DNA of 64,000 nucleotides from Hyphomicrobiales bacterium (GCA_016124805.1 WGND01000003.1:124001-188000), one strand, 5' to 3'. Shown: positions 1 to 9,221, numbered from the stretch's first letter. Notes: generated by a model from the letters alone, not told the origin. Numbers and translations: made by a program.

Positions 1-183
1 GGTGTCAATCTCGCCGGGTGCGATTTCCTCGCAGCTAAAAATGCCCGGCTCCTTGTCGGCGCAGGGGCAGACATCGGGGTGGAGAACGAGGCTGTTGTAA
101 AGCGCTGTGGTGCCGGCTTTCATGGCGCCGATGATGAAGTGCACATTATGGGGGGCGGGTCTTGATGTGTCGGGATGCGTCAT
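1..183 (-). CDS. Sulfotransferase family protein, N-terminal part (runs off window)
   Basis: Only the first 61 codons are present; the gene continues beyond base 1. The start is an ATG preceded by GGAAA on the minus strand. The reading includes FIIGAMKAGTTALYNSL at about residues 16-32. This is the 5'-phosphosulfate-binding loop of PAPS-dependent sulfotransferases, with the lysine at residue 22, and the following HPDV is also typical. The family transfers sulfate from PAPS to carbohydrates or other acceptors. It lies divergent to manC, so a role in decorating a surface polysaccharide is plausible but inferred. The acceptor cannot be told from this fragment. Confidence 0.8.
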   Translation of the reverse strand, partial: MTHPDTSRPAPHNVHFIIGAMKAGTTALYNSLVLHPDVCPCADKEPGIFSCEEIAPGEIDT

Positions 184-492
184 CTTTTCCGGAAACCTTG
201 GGGCTTTTGTTATTTTGCAGGCAAACTACCTGTTTGGATCGCCCTGAGGCTTGGTAGGGGCATGATTGGTCAATGTTTTGGCCATTGTTTCAAGGGCGAA
301 TTCGAGGCGGCTTTCCTGAAAATCAGGTGGGGTCTACCCGATTCCCCTCTTTTTTGCCTCGTAACCATGATTTGGGCCGACATGTCTTGTATCATGCTGG
401 AAAAAGGGCAGGGGTGCCAAGATGGCGGGTTCTCTCCCTTCTCAATTTACGGCATATCTTGCGCAGAGTAATGAGCGCTGGGGACCTATCTG
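184..492. other. Divergent intergenic region, no gene seen
   Basis: This 309-base region separates the divergent sulfotransferase and manC genes and should hold both promoters. It is less GC-rich than its flanks. The short open frames in it lack recognisable domains and convincing ribosome binding sites. I see no clear consensus promoter and no RNA gene. Confidence 0.5.
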
Positions 493-1926
493 ATGATCTA
501 TCCTGTTATCCTTTCAGGCGGTGTGGGATCGCGGCTCTGGCCGACATCCCGCTCCGTCTACCCCAAGCAGCTGCTGCCGATCGTGTCGGACCGGGCCATG
601 CTGATCGAGACGGCCGAACGTGTTTCCGATGCTGACCGCTTTGCGCGGCCCCTGATCATTTCCAATGACGAACATCGCTTTATCATTGCCCAGTTGATGT
701 CAGAGGCCGGTCTTACCTCACTGGCGCATATGCTCGAACCAATGGGACGCAATACGGCGCCCGCAGCGGCTGCGGCGGCTGCCTTCATTCAGGCGCAGGA
801 TGCCAAAGGCATTCTGCTTATTCTGCCCGCGGACCATCACATTACGAATATGGCCGCCTTTGACCGCGCCGTGGCTCAAGGCGCGCAGCTGGCCGCGCAG
901 GGGCGGCTTGTAACATTCGGCATCCGGCCCAGCGCGCCTGAGACAGGCTATGGCTATATCGAACGCGGGCCGGCGCTTGATGCGGATGGCGCCTATGAGG
1001 TCGCGCGTTTTGTCGAGAAGCCGGATGCCGCTACTGCCGCCACCTATCTGGCCCATGGCGGCTATGACTGGAATGCGGGCATCTTCATGTTTCGTGTTGA
1101 CATGATTCTGGATGAGATGCGCCAGCATTGCCCCGAGATTGTGGCGCGGGCGACCGAGGCCGTTGTCAAGGCGCATCGCGATCTTGATTTCGTCCGCCTG
1201 CAGAAGGAGGCTTTTTCCGCGTCGCCCTCCGACTCGATTGACTATGCCGTGATGGAGCATACCGACAAGGCCGCCGTTATTCCCGTCGATATGGGATGGA
1301 GCGATATCGGTTCCTGGTCGGCGCTTTGGGATATTGGTGAGAAAGACGCCAATGCCAATGTCATTGTCGGCGACGTGATGACGGAATCGACGACGGACTG
1401 TTTTATCCGTGCCGAGAACGGACTGGTCGCCACGCTGGGGTTGAAAGATCTCGTGATTGTGCAGACCGATGATGTGACGCTGGTGGCTGATCGCAACCGG
1501 GTTCAGGATGTGAAGCTGCTGGTGGAGCGGGTGGCCGCCGCCGGACGCGATGAACACAAGCTGCATGCCCGTGTTTACCGCCCCTGGGGATATTTCGAGA
1601 GTCTGGATGCGGGCCCCCGTCATCAGGTCAAGCATCTGATGGTGCATCCAGGCGCGCAGCTTTCCCTGCAGCTTCATCACAAGCGTGCCGAGCATTGGGT
1701 GGTTGTGAAGGGGCAGGCGCGGGTGACGATTGGCGAGCAGGTCACGCTGCTGGGCGAAAATGCCTCGACCTATATTCCCATTGGTACGAAGCATCGGTTA
1801 GAAAATCCGGGCCCTGAGCCGCTCAGCATCATTGAGGTGCAGTCAGGTGATTATCTCGGTGAGGATGATATTGTCCGTTTCGACGATATCTATGGACGTG
1901 ATGTCAAAAATCCGGCGGCTGAATAA
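493..1926 (+). CDS. manC: Mannose-1-phosphate guanylyltransferase / mannose-6-phosphate isomerase
   Basis: A bifunctional 477-residue enzyme for GDP-mannose synthesis: GTP plus mannose-1-phosphate to GDP-mannose, and interconversion of fructose-6- and mannose-6-phosphate. The N-terminal nucleotidyltransferase signature is PVILSGGVGSRLWPTSR at residues 4-20, followed by YPKQLLP. The C-terminal type II isomerase cupin carries PWGYFESLD and HHKRAEHWVVVKG. Length and domain order match the AlgA/ManC/CpsB class. GGGGACC lies just upstream of the ATG. It is convergent with an EF-hand lipoprotein gene. With the sugar transferase at 5.1 kb and gmhA at 6.8 kb it points to surface polysaccharide synthesis. 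A bifunctional role is inferred from the two domains. Confidence 0.95.
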   Translation: MIYPVILSGGVGSRLWPTSRSVYPKQLLPIVSDRAMLIETAERVSDADRFARPLIISNDEHRFIIAQLMSEAGLTSLAHMLEPMGRNTAPAAAAAAAFIQAQDAKGILLILPADHHITNMAAFDRAVAQGAQLAAQGRLVTFGIRPSAPETGYGYIERGPALDADGAYEVARFVEKPDAATAATYLAHGGYDWNAGIFMFRVDMILDEMRQHCPEIVARATEAVVKAHRDLDFVRLQKEAFSASPSDSIDYAVMEHTDKAAVIPVDMGWSDIGSWSALWDIGEKDANANVIVGDVMTESTTDCFIRAENGLVATLGLKDLVIVQTDDVTLVADRNRVQDVKLLVERVAAAGRDEHKLHARVYRPWGYFESLDAGPRHQVKHLMVHPGAQLSLQLHHKRAEHWVVVKGQARVTIGEQVTLLGENASTYIPIGTKHRLENPGPEPLSIIEVQSGDYLGEDDIVRFDDIYGRDVKNPAAE

Positions 1927-1935
1927 CGAGGCTAC

Positions 1936-2469
1936 CTATTTCCGCCTGCCCGATGGCTTGGTGCCGCCTTCCGGTTTTTCACCCGACGGGTTTTTCGAGT
2001 CATCCGGCATCATCATGACAGGCTGGTTCAATTCGTCCTGCGTGACGATGCCATCCTTGTTGCTGTCGAGTTGATCAAAGGCCGTGCCAATGGCGGCCCC
2101 GAATTCATCGAAGGAAATGATCCCGTCGCCCGTCCAGTCCGTGACCGGGGCGCGGGTCAGGCCCGTGGTCACCGATGCTTCAGCCATGTTCCAGTCGCTG
2201 CCTTCGCTTGCGGAGACATGCCCATCATGATTGGTGTCGGCGCGCTTCATGTCTGCCGTGACATAGGCCTTCACTTCATCGCGCGTGATTTTCCCGTCTC
2301 CGTTCAGGTCGGCGGGGGCAAGGATGAGTTTTTCAGGCGTATCGAAATTTGAACGTCGCATATGATCAGGTGGCGCCCTATGGGCACAGGCACTCAGGGC
2401 GCTGCTGAGCGCCAGAAGGACCAGCAGGGCCGGACGCTTTTGCGGGGGTGTGTGACGGGCGATATGCAT
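1936..2469 (-). CDS. EF-hand calcium-binding lipoprotein
   Basis: A 177-residue protein with a lipoprotein signal: a hydrophobic stretch and LSAC lipobox with Cys28. Four canonical 12-residue EF-hand loops follow, at residues 54-65, 78-89, 111-122 and 135-146. Each has Asp at position 1 and Glu at position 12 (for example DLNGDGKITRDE). It should therefore be an envelope-anchored calcium-binding protein with two EF-hand pairs. The C-terminal 30 residues are rich in Pro, Lys and Gly and look disordered. GGAG precedes the ATG. It is convergent with manC, ten bases apart. No enzymatic domain is visible, so its role (calcium buffering, sensing or structure) is unknown. Confidence 0.88.
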   Translation of the reverse strand: MHIARHTPPQKRPALLVLLALSSALSACAHRAPPDHMRRSNFDTPEKLILAPADLNGDGKITRDEVKAYVTADMKRADTNHDGHVSASEGSDWNMAEASVTTGLTRAPVTDWTGDGIISFDEFGAAIGTAFDQLDSNKDGIVTQDELNQPVMMMPDDSKNPSGEKPEGGTKPSGRRK

Positions 2470-2619
2470 GGATGAACTCCATTTGGCCCTCTCGGGGCGA
2501 TTTCACCTTCAACGTACAGGGTCCCTTGTTCCGGCGCTCATGACGTCTTTGTCATGAAGCGGCATGATGGCTGTCGATTTCGTCTTGACCTTTGGGGCCT
2601 GAGTTGCTGTTTTGGAGTC

Positions 2620-3051
2620 ATGGTTAGCGAATCACATACACGGTCGTTGCAGACCCGTTTCCGGGGTGTCGCTCCGGCAGCCTTTTTGCTGCTCTCGCTG
2701 GGTCTTGCGGGCTGCGACACAATCGGGACGCCCGGCACACCGCTGCAGGCTGAACCCATCCTTGTTCAGGATGCCGAGAAGCGTGTCTCGCTTGCCCAGG
2801 AATCCCTTGATCGCGCCAACAAGATGATTGCCGATGGCGAACAGCAGACGATTGAGGGTAAAAAGCTCATTGCGGATGGCGAACAGCGTATCAGCGTTGG
2901 CCAGACGCTGAAGGCGGAAGCCGAGCGCCAGCTCGGCATTGCCCAGAGCGAAGCCGCCGAGGCACGCGCGCGGGCCGGCATGATCCCGCAAGAGGGCGAT
3001 GCGCCCGTGCCGCAAACACGGCCCGGGCCGATCAGCGTCCAGCCTTACTAA
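2620..3051 (+). CDS. Small coiled-coil lipoprotein of unknown function
   Basis: Predicted 143-residue lipoprotein. A hydrophobic segment ends in LAGC with Cys32. A long helical region follows with a near-repeat, MIADGEQQTIEGKK then LIADGEQRISVGQ, about 17 residues apart. The tail is proline-rich. The helical part looks like a short coiled coil, as in Lpp-like or YbgF-like spacer proteins, but I do not recognise a family. The start is uncertain: an ATG at 2554 would add 22 residues but would bury the signal peptide, so I chose 2620, whose own ribosome site (GGAG) is very close to the ATG. Confidence 0.7.
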   Translation: MVSESHTRSLQTRFRGVAPAAFLLLSLGLAGCDTIGTPGTPLQAEPILVQDAEKRVSLAQESLDRANKMIADGEQQTIEGKKLIADGEQRISVGQTLKAEAERQLGIAQSEAAEARARAGMIPQEGDAPVPQTRPGPISVQPY

Positions 3052-3082
3052 CCCTTTCTTATTTTCCCTGACCTCGTCTCAT

Positions 3083-4165
3083 TTATGATGGCCTGACCAC
3101 CGTGGTCCTGAAGGGGCCAGAATTTGCCGCTGCGTGGTCGATGGCCGCCTTAAAATCTTTCAGATCAAATGCCGTGACCTCAAAAAGATCGAGGCTGATG
3201 AGACCGGCGCGGATGAGCCCCACCATCATGCTCGCGGCATGGGGTGGATACATCCATTGGCCGCGGATCGTGATGTTGTGGCGCATAAGCCAGGCATAGG
3301 GCAGGTCAATTGTCGCGCCGTCCTGCGTGCCGACGCCGCCCATCAGCACCACGCGGCCATTGGGCCGCACGGTCATCAGCGCCGCCATGACTTGTGCAGG
3401 GCTTGCTGCGGGCGGCAGAAGATCCAGAACCATATCGACTGGCCCCGGGGCGGCCTCTTTGATGGCGGCCTGATCGGTCGCCTCATTGCCCTGCATGGCG
3501 ACCACGCGCAGGCGCTGATCGAATTTCTCGACCAGTGATGAGAGAGCGGCTTTGTTGCGTCCGGTGGCGATGACGCAACCTGCCCCCATGCCGAAGGCAA
3601 CGGCTATGGCGGCGCTGCCGAATTTGCCCGTTGCGCCATTGATGACAATGGTTTCGCCCGCCTGCAGCTTGCCGGCGAGCAGGCCGCCATAGGGCACAAG
3701 CAGCGAGCCGATCGAGGCCCAGGCATTGGCCTGGTCGGGATCAATGTCGCCAAGGGCTTTGGCGTTTTCGGTGGGTACGCGGATCTGTTCGGCCCAGCCG
3801 CCATCACGAAAATATTGTTGAAGCTTCAAGCCGCCTTCACTGCCTGCGCTCAGTGCCTGAAGGGTGATGTCGGGCGTGAGCGCATTGTCGCGCGAGCGTA
3901 CCGTCGGATCGCAATAGACCCAGTCCCCGGTTTTGAGCTGCGTGGCATCCGGCCCGGTTTGCGCAACGCGGCCAATGACGCCGTTGCCCGGAATCACGGG
4001 CAGGTCGAGAAGATATTTACGGGCGCCGCTCAGGACTTCGCCGGCGTAGCTGAGGACGGGGCAGGCGACGACATCGACGATGACTTCGCCAGTGCCCAGA
4101 ACGGGATTGGGGGTGGTTTCGAGGGTGGCGGGGTGGCCAAAGGCCTTGAGGATGACGGCACGCAT
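3083..4165 (-). CDS. Zinc-free MDR-family alcohol dehydrogenase / quinone oxidoreductase
   Basis: A 360-residue medium-chain dehydrogenase/reductase. The N-terminal GroES-like half contains VIPGNGVIGRVAQTGPDA. The Rossmann half has a cofactor loop in IVINGATGKFGSAAIAVAFG. The conserved zinc-ligand pattern of classical alcohol dehydrogenases is absent, so an NAD(P)H-dependent quinone-oxidoreductase-like reaction is more likely. The start is the ATG preceded by AAAGGAAA; an upstream in-frame ATG would place that ribosome site inside the gene. It is divergent from an XRE regulator across about 107 bases, a common arrangement for a regulator and its target. The substrate is unknown. Confidence 0.85.
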   Translation of the reverse strand: MRAVILKAFGHPATLETTPNPVLGTGEVIVDVVACPVLSYAGEVLSGARKYLLDLPVIPGNGVIGRVAQTGPDATQLKTGDWVYCDPTVRSRDNALTPDITLQALSAGSEGGLKLQQYFRDGGWAEQIRVPTENAKALGDIDPDQANAWASIGSLLVPYGGLLAGKLQAGETIVINGATGKFGSAAIAVAFGMGAGCVIATGRNKAALSSLVEKFDQRLRVVAMQGNEATDQAAIKEAAPGPVDMVLDLLPPAASPAQVMAALMTVRPNGRVVLMGGVGTQDGATIDLPYAWLMRHNITIRGQWMYPPHAASMMVGLIRAGLISLDLFEVTAFDLKDFKAAIDHAAANSGPFRTTVVRPS

Positions 4166-4221
4166 GGTGATTTCCTTTCGCAAGAGAAATCAAACCATAG
4201 GCGTGCTTGTGGCTCCTATTC

Positions 4222-4242
4222 AGTACTGGTATTATCCTAGGA
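4222..4242. promoter_or_regulatory. Candidate operator between oxidoreductase and XRE regulator
   Basis: The divergent promoter region contains two short perfect palindromes, AGTACT (4222-4227) and TCCTAGGA (4235-4242), separated by seven bases. The location suggests binding by the adjacent MmyB-type regulator, acting on both genes. This is inference from position and symmetry only. Confidence 0.35.
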
Positions 4243-4272
4243 CTAAAAATGCCCCCATGAAGAGGTCCGGCT

Positions 4273-5049
4273 ATGGATAGCCACAAGCACGCCGAATTGG
4301 GCAGCTTTCTGCGGTCGCGGCGCGAGAGGCTGCGACCCGAGATGGTTGGCCTTGCCGATGGCCGGCGACGGCGCACGGCGGGTCTTCGGCGCGAGGAAGT
4401 GGCCGAGCGCGCCGGCATCGGGGTCGACTGGTATGTCCGGCTTGAGCAGGGTCGGGCGGTTAGTCCCTCGGTGACAACGGTGGATGCGCTGGCGCGGGCG
4501 TTGTTGCTTGATGAGGCTGAACACGCCCATTTGCGATTGCTGACACAACATGCCGGGCCGCGCGCCTTCGAGACGGAAACGGTGCCCGACACGATCAGGC
4601 GCATGCTGGCGGGGCTCAATGCACCTGCCTATGTGACGGGACGGCGCTGGGATGTGCTCGCCTGGAACGATGCGGCTGACGCGCTTTTTGCCTATAGCCG
4701 CATACCGGAGGCGGATCGCAACACACTTATCAGTATGCTGACAAATGAGAAGACCCGGCGGCTGTTTGGCGAGGCCTGGGAAGGCGAAGCCCGGCGCATG
4801 ATCGCCGAATTCCGCGCCATCCATGATCTCTGGTCAGGTGATCCGGCTTTTGTCAGCCTGCTTGAGCGATTGCGCGCGGGCTGTCCTGAGTTTCAGGGAT
4901 GGTGGGACAGTCATGACATTCGCCACGCACAGGCAGGGCGCAAGCAACTGCATTTTCGTGCGCGCGGGACGCAGCAGTTTGAATATGTGAGCTTTCAGGC
5001 CAATGACGATCCGGCGCTCAAGCTTGTGATCTATACGGCTGTGCCCTGA
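4273..5049 (+). CDS. XRE-family regulator with MmyB-like ligand-binding domain
   Basis: A 258-residue transcription factor. The N-terminal helix-turn-helix (residues about 8-75) includes LRREEVAERAGIGVDWYVRL. The C-terminal part (about 95-258) has the MmyB-like PAS-type ligand-binding pattern, including PAYVTGRRWDVLAWNDAA and a distal region ending YEYVSFQANDDPALKL-like text (EYVSFQANDDPALKL here). Members of this family are usually repressors of a divergent oxidoreductase or drug-type enzyme, released by a small hydrophobic ligand. It sits head-to-head with the oxidoreductase at 3.1-4.2 kb, so that gene is the obvious target. Confidence 0.9.
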   Translation: MDSHKHAELGSFLRSRRERLRPEMVGLADGRRRRTAGLRREEVAERAGIGVDWYVRLEQGRAVSPSVTTVDALARALLLDEAEHAHLRLLTQHAGPRAFETETVPDTIRRMLAGLNAPAYVTGRRWDVLAWNDAADALFAYSRIPEADRNTLISMLTNEKTRRLFGEAWEGEARRMIAEFRAIHDLWSGDPAFVSLLERLRAGCPEFQGWWDSHDIRHAQAGRKQLHFRARGTQQFEYVSFQANDDPALKLVIYTAVP

Positions 5050-5062
5050 TCGAAGCTGCCTC

Positions 5063-6601
5063 TCAGCAGGCCCCGTGGCGCGTGATGAGTGCGGGCAGGG
5101 TCTTGCAGAGAATGGCGATGTCCTGCCACAGCGACCAGTTCTTCACATACCAGGCATCAAGCTGCACACGACGCAGATAGGTTGTCTGGTTGCGGCCGCT
5201 CACCTGCCAGAGGCCGGTGATGCCAGGTTTGGCGGCCAGATAATATTCGGCATCCTCGCCGTAGCGGATGACTTCGCCATAGGTGACGGGGCGCGGGCCG
5301 ACAAGGCTCATCTCGTTGCGCAGCACATTGATGAGCTGAGGCAATTCATCAAGGCTCGTGCGGCGCAGGAAGTGGCCAATCGGTGTGACGCGCGGATCGT
5401 TCTGCAGCTTCTGGTCACGGGCCCATTCAGCGGCGGCCTCTTTGTCGCTGGCGAGCAGCTCGGCAAGTATCTGGTCGCCATTCACCTTCATGGTGCGGAA
5501 TTTCAGGCAGTGGAACTCGCGGCCATTCTCACCGACGCGACGGTGACCGAAAAAGGCGGGCCCGCCATCCTGGCGGATGAGCGCTGCGACGACGGCGAAA
5601 AAGGGCGCGAGCAGAAGCAAGGCAAGACCGGCCAGCGCCATGTCGAAGCTGCGCTTGAGAATGCGGCTGAGTGGCCGGTTGAGATTGTCGGCCTGTGTCA
5701 GCATGACGAGGTCATGGCTGAAGAAGTTGCCGGTTTCGAGCGCCATGACGCCCATGCCGCGCACAGGCGGGATGACAGCGAAGGAGATATGGGCGCGGTG
5801 CAGGGCGCGCAGGATCGGATCGAGCGTGCCCATTTCCTCAGGCGAGGGGGCGAGCACGATGAAGCGGGCCTGATACTGCTCAAGCGCGATGGCAAGGGCG
5901 TGACCGAGATCACCGCCAGCGCGGTAGAGAAAGCTGGAGGGAAGATCAGCGGCGTTTTCCGAGCTGAAGCTTTCGGGCGAGACGACACCGGCAATCTCGT
6001 AGCCGAGATAGGGTTCGGATTCGAGAACGTCTGCGGCTTCATCAGCCGTTTCATTGTTGCCGACGACGAGCACGGGTGCTGTCCAGCTGCCATAATTCTT
6101 CAGCAGGCGGCGCATGGAGATGCGCGCGACCGGCACAAAGAGTAGCGCCCAGAGCCATGCCTGCATGAGCCACATGCGCGAGAAATCATCGCGGGTGATG
6201 TAAAGCAGGAAGCCGTCGAGCAGCGCGACGAGGGTGATGGCCTTGACCACTTCGCGGGTCTGGGACCAGAACGGCGCGCGGCGCGAATAGTGCCCTTTGG
6301 CAAACCACCAGAGTACGGGCACGGTGATGAGCAGGGCAATGCGGATGAGGCGGTCGGACAATTCGCCGGCTTCGAAGGCTTCATACTGGCGGTCGAGAAT
6401 TTGTTCGCTGAAGCCGAAGGCGATCATGGCCGCGAAAATCTGGGCGAGCGCGAGGGCGCCGAAGTCGCCGATGAGGAGCATGATGCGGTCGGCGATGGGC
6501 GTGAGGCGGCCTGTTGCAGCCCGGCGCAGATTCCCACCCAGGAAGGGCACGGATCGGGCGGTTTTGGCTTCGAAGGCGATATCTTTGTTTACATATTCCA
6601 C
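5063..6601 (-). CDS. Undecaprenyl-phosphate glycosylphosphotransferase (exopolysaccharide priming)
   Basis: This enzyme starts polysaccharide repeat-unit synthesis by moving a sugar-1-phosphate to undecaprenyl phosphate at the inner membrane. The N-terminal half has about four transmembrane segments. A CoA-binding-like Rossmann region follows (VLVVGNNE near residue 177). The C-terminal catalytic part starts with a membrane helix at about 317 and has KFRTM, DELPQLINVLRNEMSLVGPR and KPGITGLWQVSGRN. Length about 512 residues, usual for the WcaJ/PssY class. The start is uncertain: I chose a GTG preceded by TGAGG, because upstream only a TTG without a ribosome site is available. The sugar is not predictable. 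Confidence 0.92.
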   Translation of the reverse strand: MEYVNKDIAFEAKTARSVPFLGGNLRRAATGRLTPIADRIMLLIGDFGALALAQIFAAMIAFGFSEQILDRQYEAFEAGELSDRLIRIALLITVPVLWWFAKGHYSRRAPFWSQTREVVKAITLVALLDGFLLYITRDDFSRMWLMQAWLWALLFVPVARISMRRLLKNYGSWTAPVLVVGNNETADEAADVLESEPYLGYEIAGVVSPESFSSENAADLPSSFLYRAGGDLGHALAIALEQYQARFIVLAPSPEEMGTLDPILRALHRAHISFAVIPPVRGMGVMALETGNFFSHDLVMLTQADNLNRPLSRILKRSFDMALAGLALLLLAPFFAVVAALIRQDGGPAFFGHRRVGENGREFHCLKFRTMKVNGDQILAELLASDKEAAAEWARDQKLQNDPRVTPIGHFLRRTSLDELPQLINVLRNEMSLVGPRPVTYGEVIRYGEDAEYYLAAKPGITGLWQVSGRNQTTYLRRVQLDAWYVKNWSLWQDIAILCKTLPALITRHGAC

Positions 6602-6799
6602 GGCGGGGGGCCTCAACTGTCCTCTATTGCAACAAGTCGGGAAGGGTGTCGCAAAGAGCAGGCCATGGATTTCCGCCGTTTTTTGTCCCAAAACAGGTCT
6701 GTCGGCGTTTCAAAGCGGGTCAGTTCCGGCGTGTCATCCCTTGCATCATGGGTGGCGGGACTGCTTGGCAGGGTGATATAGCTCAGCATTAGGGAGTGC

Positions 6800-7396
6800 G
6801 TGTCCCTGAGTGAGAAACAGGAACGGGTCATGGGAATTGGCGACTATTGCCTCGATGCGGCGAGGCTGATGGAAGAAACCGCGCGGCATGTGAGTGACGC
6901 GTGCATGGAAGCGGCCATTGTGGCGGTGACCGAGGCCCTTACGCATGACCGTGCACTGCTGGTATGCGGCAATGGAGGCTCGGCCTCTGATGCCATGCAT
7001 ATTACCGGTGAGCTGGTGGGCCGGTTCCTGAAAGAGCGGCGCGGCCTGAAGGCGATCTGCCTGAGCTCCAATCCCGCCGTGCTGACGGCCTGGGCCAATG
7101 ATTATGATTACGCCACGGTGTTTTCGCGTCAGGTCGAGGCCTTTGGCGAGACAGGCGGGGTGCTGCTCGGGCTTTCCACAAGCGGCAATTCGGCCAATGT
7201 CGTGAAGGCCTTTGAGGAAGCGCGCCGACAGGGTATGACAACCATCGGCATGACGGGGCTCGGTGGCGGCAAGCTGGCGGCCTTGAGTGACATCCTGCTG
7301 GATGCGCCATCGCGCTCGACACCGGCGATCCAGCAGATCCATGTCTGCCTTTATCACTATCTCTGCGAAGAGGTGGAGGCGCGCTGCGCGCTTTAG
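6800..7396 (+). CDS. gmhA: D-sedoheptulose-7-phosphate isomerase (SIS domain)
   Basis: A 198-residue single SIS-domain protein of GmhA type, converting sedoheptulose-7-phosphate to D-glycero-D-manno-heptose-7-phosphate for the LPS inner core or other heptose-containing glycans. Visible motifs are LVCGNGGSASDAMHITGEL, LSTSGNSANVVKAFEEAR and TPAIQQIHVCLYHYLCEE, the last carrying the metal-ligand glutamine and histidine. The start is GTG with AGGGAG upstream; an ATG ten codons later is possible. Other heptose genes are not in the window. The stop overlaps the convergent VanZ-like gene by four bases. Confidence 0.9.
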   Translation: MSLSEKQERVMGIGDYCLDAARLMEETARHVSDACMEAAIVAVTEALTHDRALLVCGNGGSASDAMHITGELVGRFLKERRGLKAICLSSNPAVLTAWANDYDYATVFSRQVEAFGETGGVLLGLSTSGNSANVVKAFEEARRQGMTTIGMTGLGGGKLAALSDILLDAPSRSTPAIQQIHVCLYHYLCEEVEARCAL

Positions 7397-7773
7397 GTAA
7401 TCAGGCGCTTGAGAGCGTGGCGGATCATCAGGCCACCGAAATAGCCCGCACTGACGCCGAGCATATCGGCCACGAAATCCATGGTGGAGGCATCGCGGCC
7501 GGGGATCATGCCCTGCAGGATTTCGATGAGGCCGCCAATCGCCAGAATGGTAAGGCAGGCGGTCATGCGCCAGCGCGGCCGGGACAGCAGCAGGGTGGGC
7601 AGCGCGGAAATGATGAAATAGGCGCTCATATGGATCAGCTTGTCGAGCTGATAGATGGCGGGCATGTGGATCTGGGGTTCGAGCGAACCGATGATGACGC
7701 CGGCGACCAGCAGCAGCCATAGCCCCAGCAGCAGGTGGCGGTGGTCCCGCAGGGTCAATAAAAGCTCACTCAT
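7393..7773 (-). CDS. VanZ-like membrane protein
   Basis: A 126-residue integral membrane protein with four predicted helices. It carries the VanZ-like signatures LDKLIHMSAYF (about residues 43-53) and IEILQGMIPGRDASTMDF (about 83-100), where conserved His, Glu, Arg and Asp lie next to membrane helices. VanZ confers low-level teicoplanin resistance in enterococci, but most family members have no known role. In proteobacteria they often sit beside polysaccharide genes, as here next to gmhA. Its stop overlaps the end of gmhA. Confidence 0.85.
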   Translation of the reverse strand: MSELLLTLRDHRHLLLGLWLLLVAGVIIGSLEPQIHMPAIYQLDKLIHMSAYFIISALPTLLLSRPRWRMTACLTILAIGGLIEILQGMIPGRDASTMDFVADMLGVSAGYFGGLMIRHALKRLIT

Positions 7774-7943
7774 TCCACACCAAAGCTGTCGCCGCCATCA
7801 GAATGCCCATATCTGAAACCAATATGCTTGCCAAAGCTTTACCTTTCCGACGTTTGTTGCGGGGGCGGGTCATGTTCGAAATGATGATGGCATGATAGCG
7901 TCGCGTCAGACTGACGGGCATGCGACATAAGGGTTGAGATTCG

Positions 7944-9221
7944 ATGGAGGTTAAAGGTCTGGCGATGGGACTGCAGTTGGGTGCGAGCCTTTCAGTGTTG
8001 CTCTTGCTGGGGGCCTGCGCTGATGCCGGTGCACGCGAGACGCCCGTGCCGCTTTCCTCGCCCATCGCAATGGCGGACGCGAACAAGCCGACCATCTCCT
8101 TTCAGGAATGGGTCAAGGGGTTTCGTGTCGAGGCGCTGAAGGCGGGCATCTCGGCTGATGTTTTTGACCGGGCCTTTCGCGGTGTGACCCCCGATCCGGA
8201 AGTTGTGGCGGCTGACCAAAGCCAGCCCGAGTTCACCAAAGCTGTTTGGGAATATCTGGGCTCGGCCCTTTCCGACAAGCGCGTGGCGACGGGCAAGCAG
8301 CTGATTGCCGAACGCAAGGCGCTTCTTGACCGTATCGAGCAGACCTATGGCGTGCCGCGTGAGACCGTGGTGGCGATCTGGGGGCTTGAGTCCGGCTATG
8401 GGCAGTTTCAGGGCAGCATGAATGTGGTGCGCTCGCTCGCGACCATTGCCTATGAGGGGCGTCGCCCCGAATTTGGCCGGTCGCAGCTGATTGCCGCGCT
8501 CAAGATCATTCAGGCGGGCGACATCGCTCCCGACGCGATGCTGGGCTCCTGGGCCGGCGCCATGGGGCAGACCCAGTTCATTCCCACGACCTATCAAATT
8601 CATGCTGTCGATTTTGATGGCGACAAGCGGCGCGACATCTGGAACTCGGTGCCCGATGCGCTGGGCTCCACCGCGCAATATATCAGCCACTCCGGCTGGA
8701 AGAGCGACGAGGTCTGGGGCGGCGAGGTGCGCCTGCCGAAAGATTTCGACTATGCGCAAGCCGACATGTCGGTGAAGCAGCCTATTTCCTACTGGGCGGC
8801 CAAGGGCGTGGTGCCCGCGGCCGGCGGCAAATTTCCGGCGCGCGAATATCCGCTTGAGGCCTCGATCCTTCTGCCGGCGGGCTATCGCGGACCCGCTTTC
8901 ATCGTGACGGAGAATTTCCGTGCCGTGCTCGCCTATAATGCCTCGACCTCTTATGCGCTGGCCGTCTGTCTGTTGTCTGACCGTTTCAATGATCGCGGGA
9001 CGCTGATGGCCGACTGGCCGCTGTCGGAACGCCCGCTTGCGCGCGCCGAGCGCGTGGAGCTGCAGCGGCTGCTGACAGAGGCCGGATTTGACACGGGCGG
9101 CATTGACGGCATCATAGGCTATAATTCGCGCAAGGCCATTCGCGCCTATCAGGTGAAGCACAAGCTTCCCGCAGATGGCTATCCCACCGCATCCCTGCTC
9201 GCGCGACTGCAGTCACAATAA
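7944..9221 (+). CDS. Lytic murein transglycosylase, MltB type, with peptidoglycan-binding domain
   Basis: A 425-residue lipoprotein (lipobox LLGAC, Cys25) that should cleave glycan strands between MurNAc and GlcNAc. The transglycosylase domain (about 50-345) has the catalytic glutamate E149 in AIWGLESGYGQFQG, then GSWAGAMGQTQFIPTTY and a DGDKRRDIWNSVPDALGS region typical of the MltB class. A C-terminal peptidoglycan-binding repeat follows (about 365-425), with GGIDGIIGYNSRKAIRAYQ. A second ATG at 7965 with AAAGG upstream is also a credible start and still leaves a complete signal. It is monocistronic in appearance. Confidence 0.93.
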   Translation: MEVKGLAMGLQLGASLSVLLLLGACADAGARETPVPLSSPIAMADANKPTISFQEWVKGFRVEALKAGISADVFDRAFRGVTPDPEVVAADQSQPEFTKAVWEYLGSALSDKRVATGKQLIAERKALLDRIEQTYGVPRETVVAIWGLESGYGQFQGSMNVVRSLATIAYEGRRPEFGRSQLIAALKIIQAGDIAPDAMLGSWAGAMGQTQFIPTTYQIHAVDFDGDKRRDIWNSVPDALGSTAQYISHSGWKSDEVWGGEVRLPKDFDYAQADMSVKQPISYWAAKGVVPAAGGKFPAREYPLEASILLPAGYRGPAFIVTENFRAVLAYNASTSYALAVCLLSDRFNDRGTLMADWPLSERPLARAERVELQRLLTEAGFDTGGIDGIIGYNSRKAIRAYQVKHKLPADGYPTASLLARLQSQ

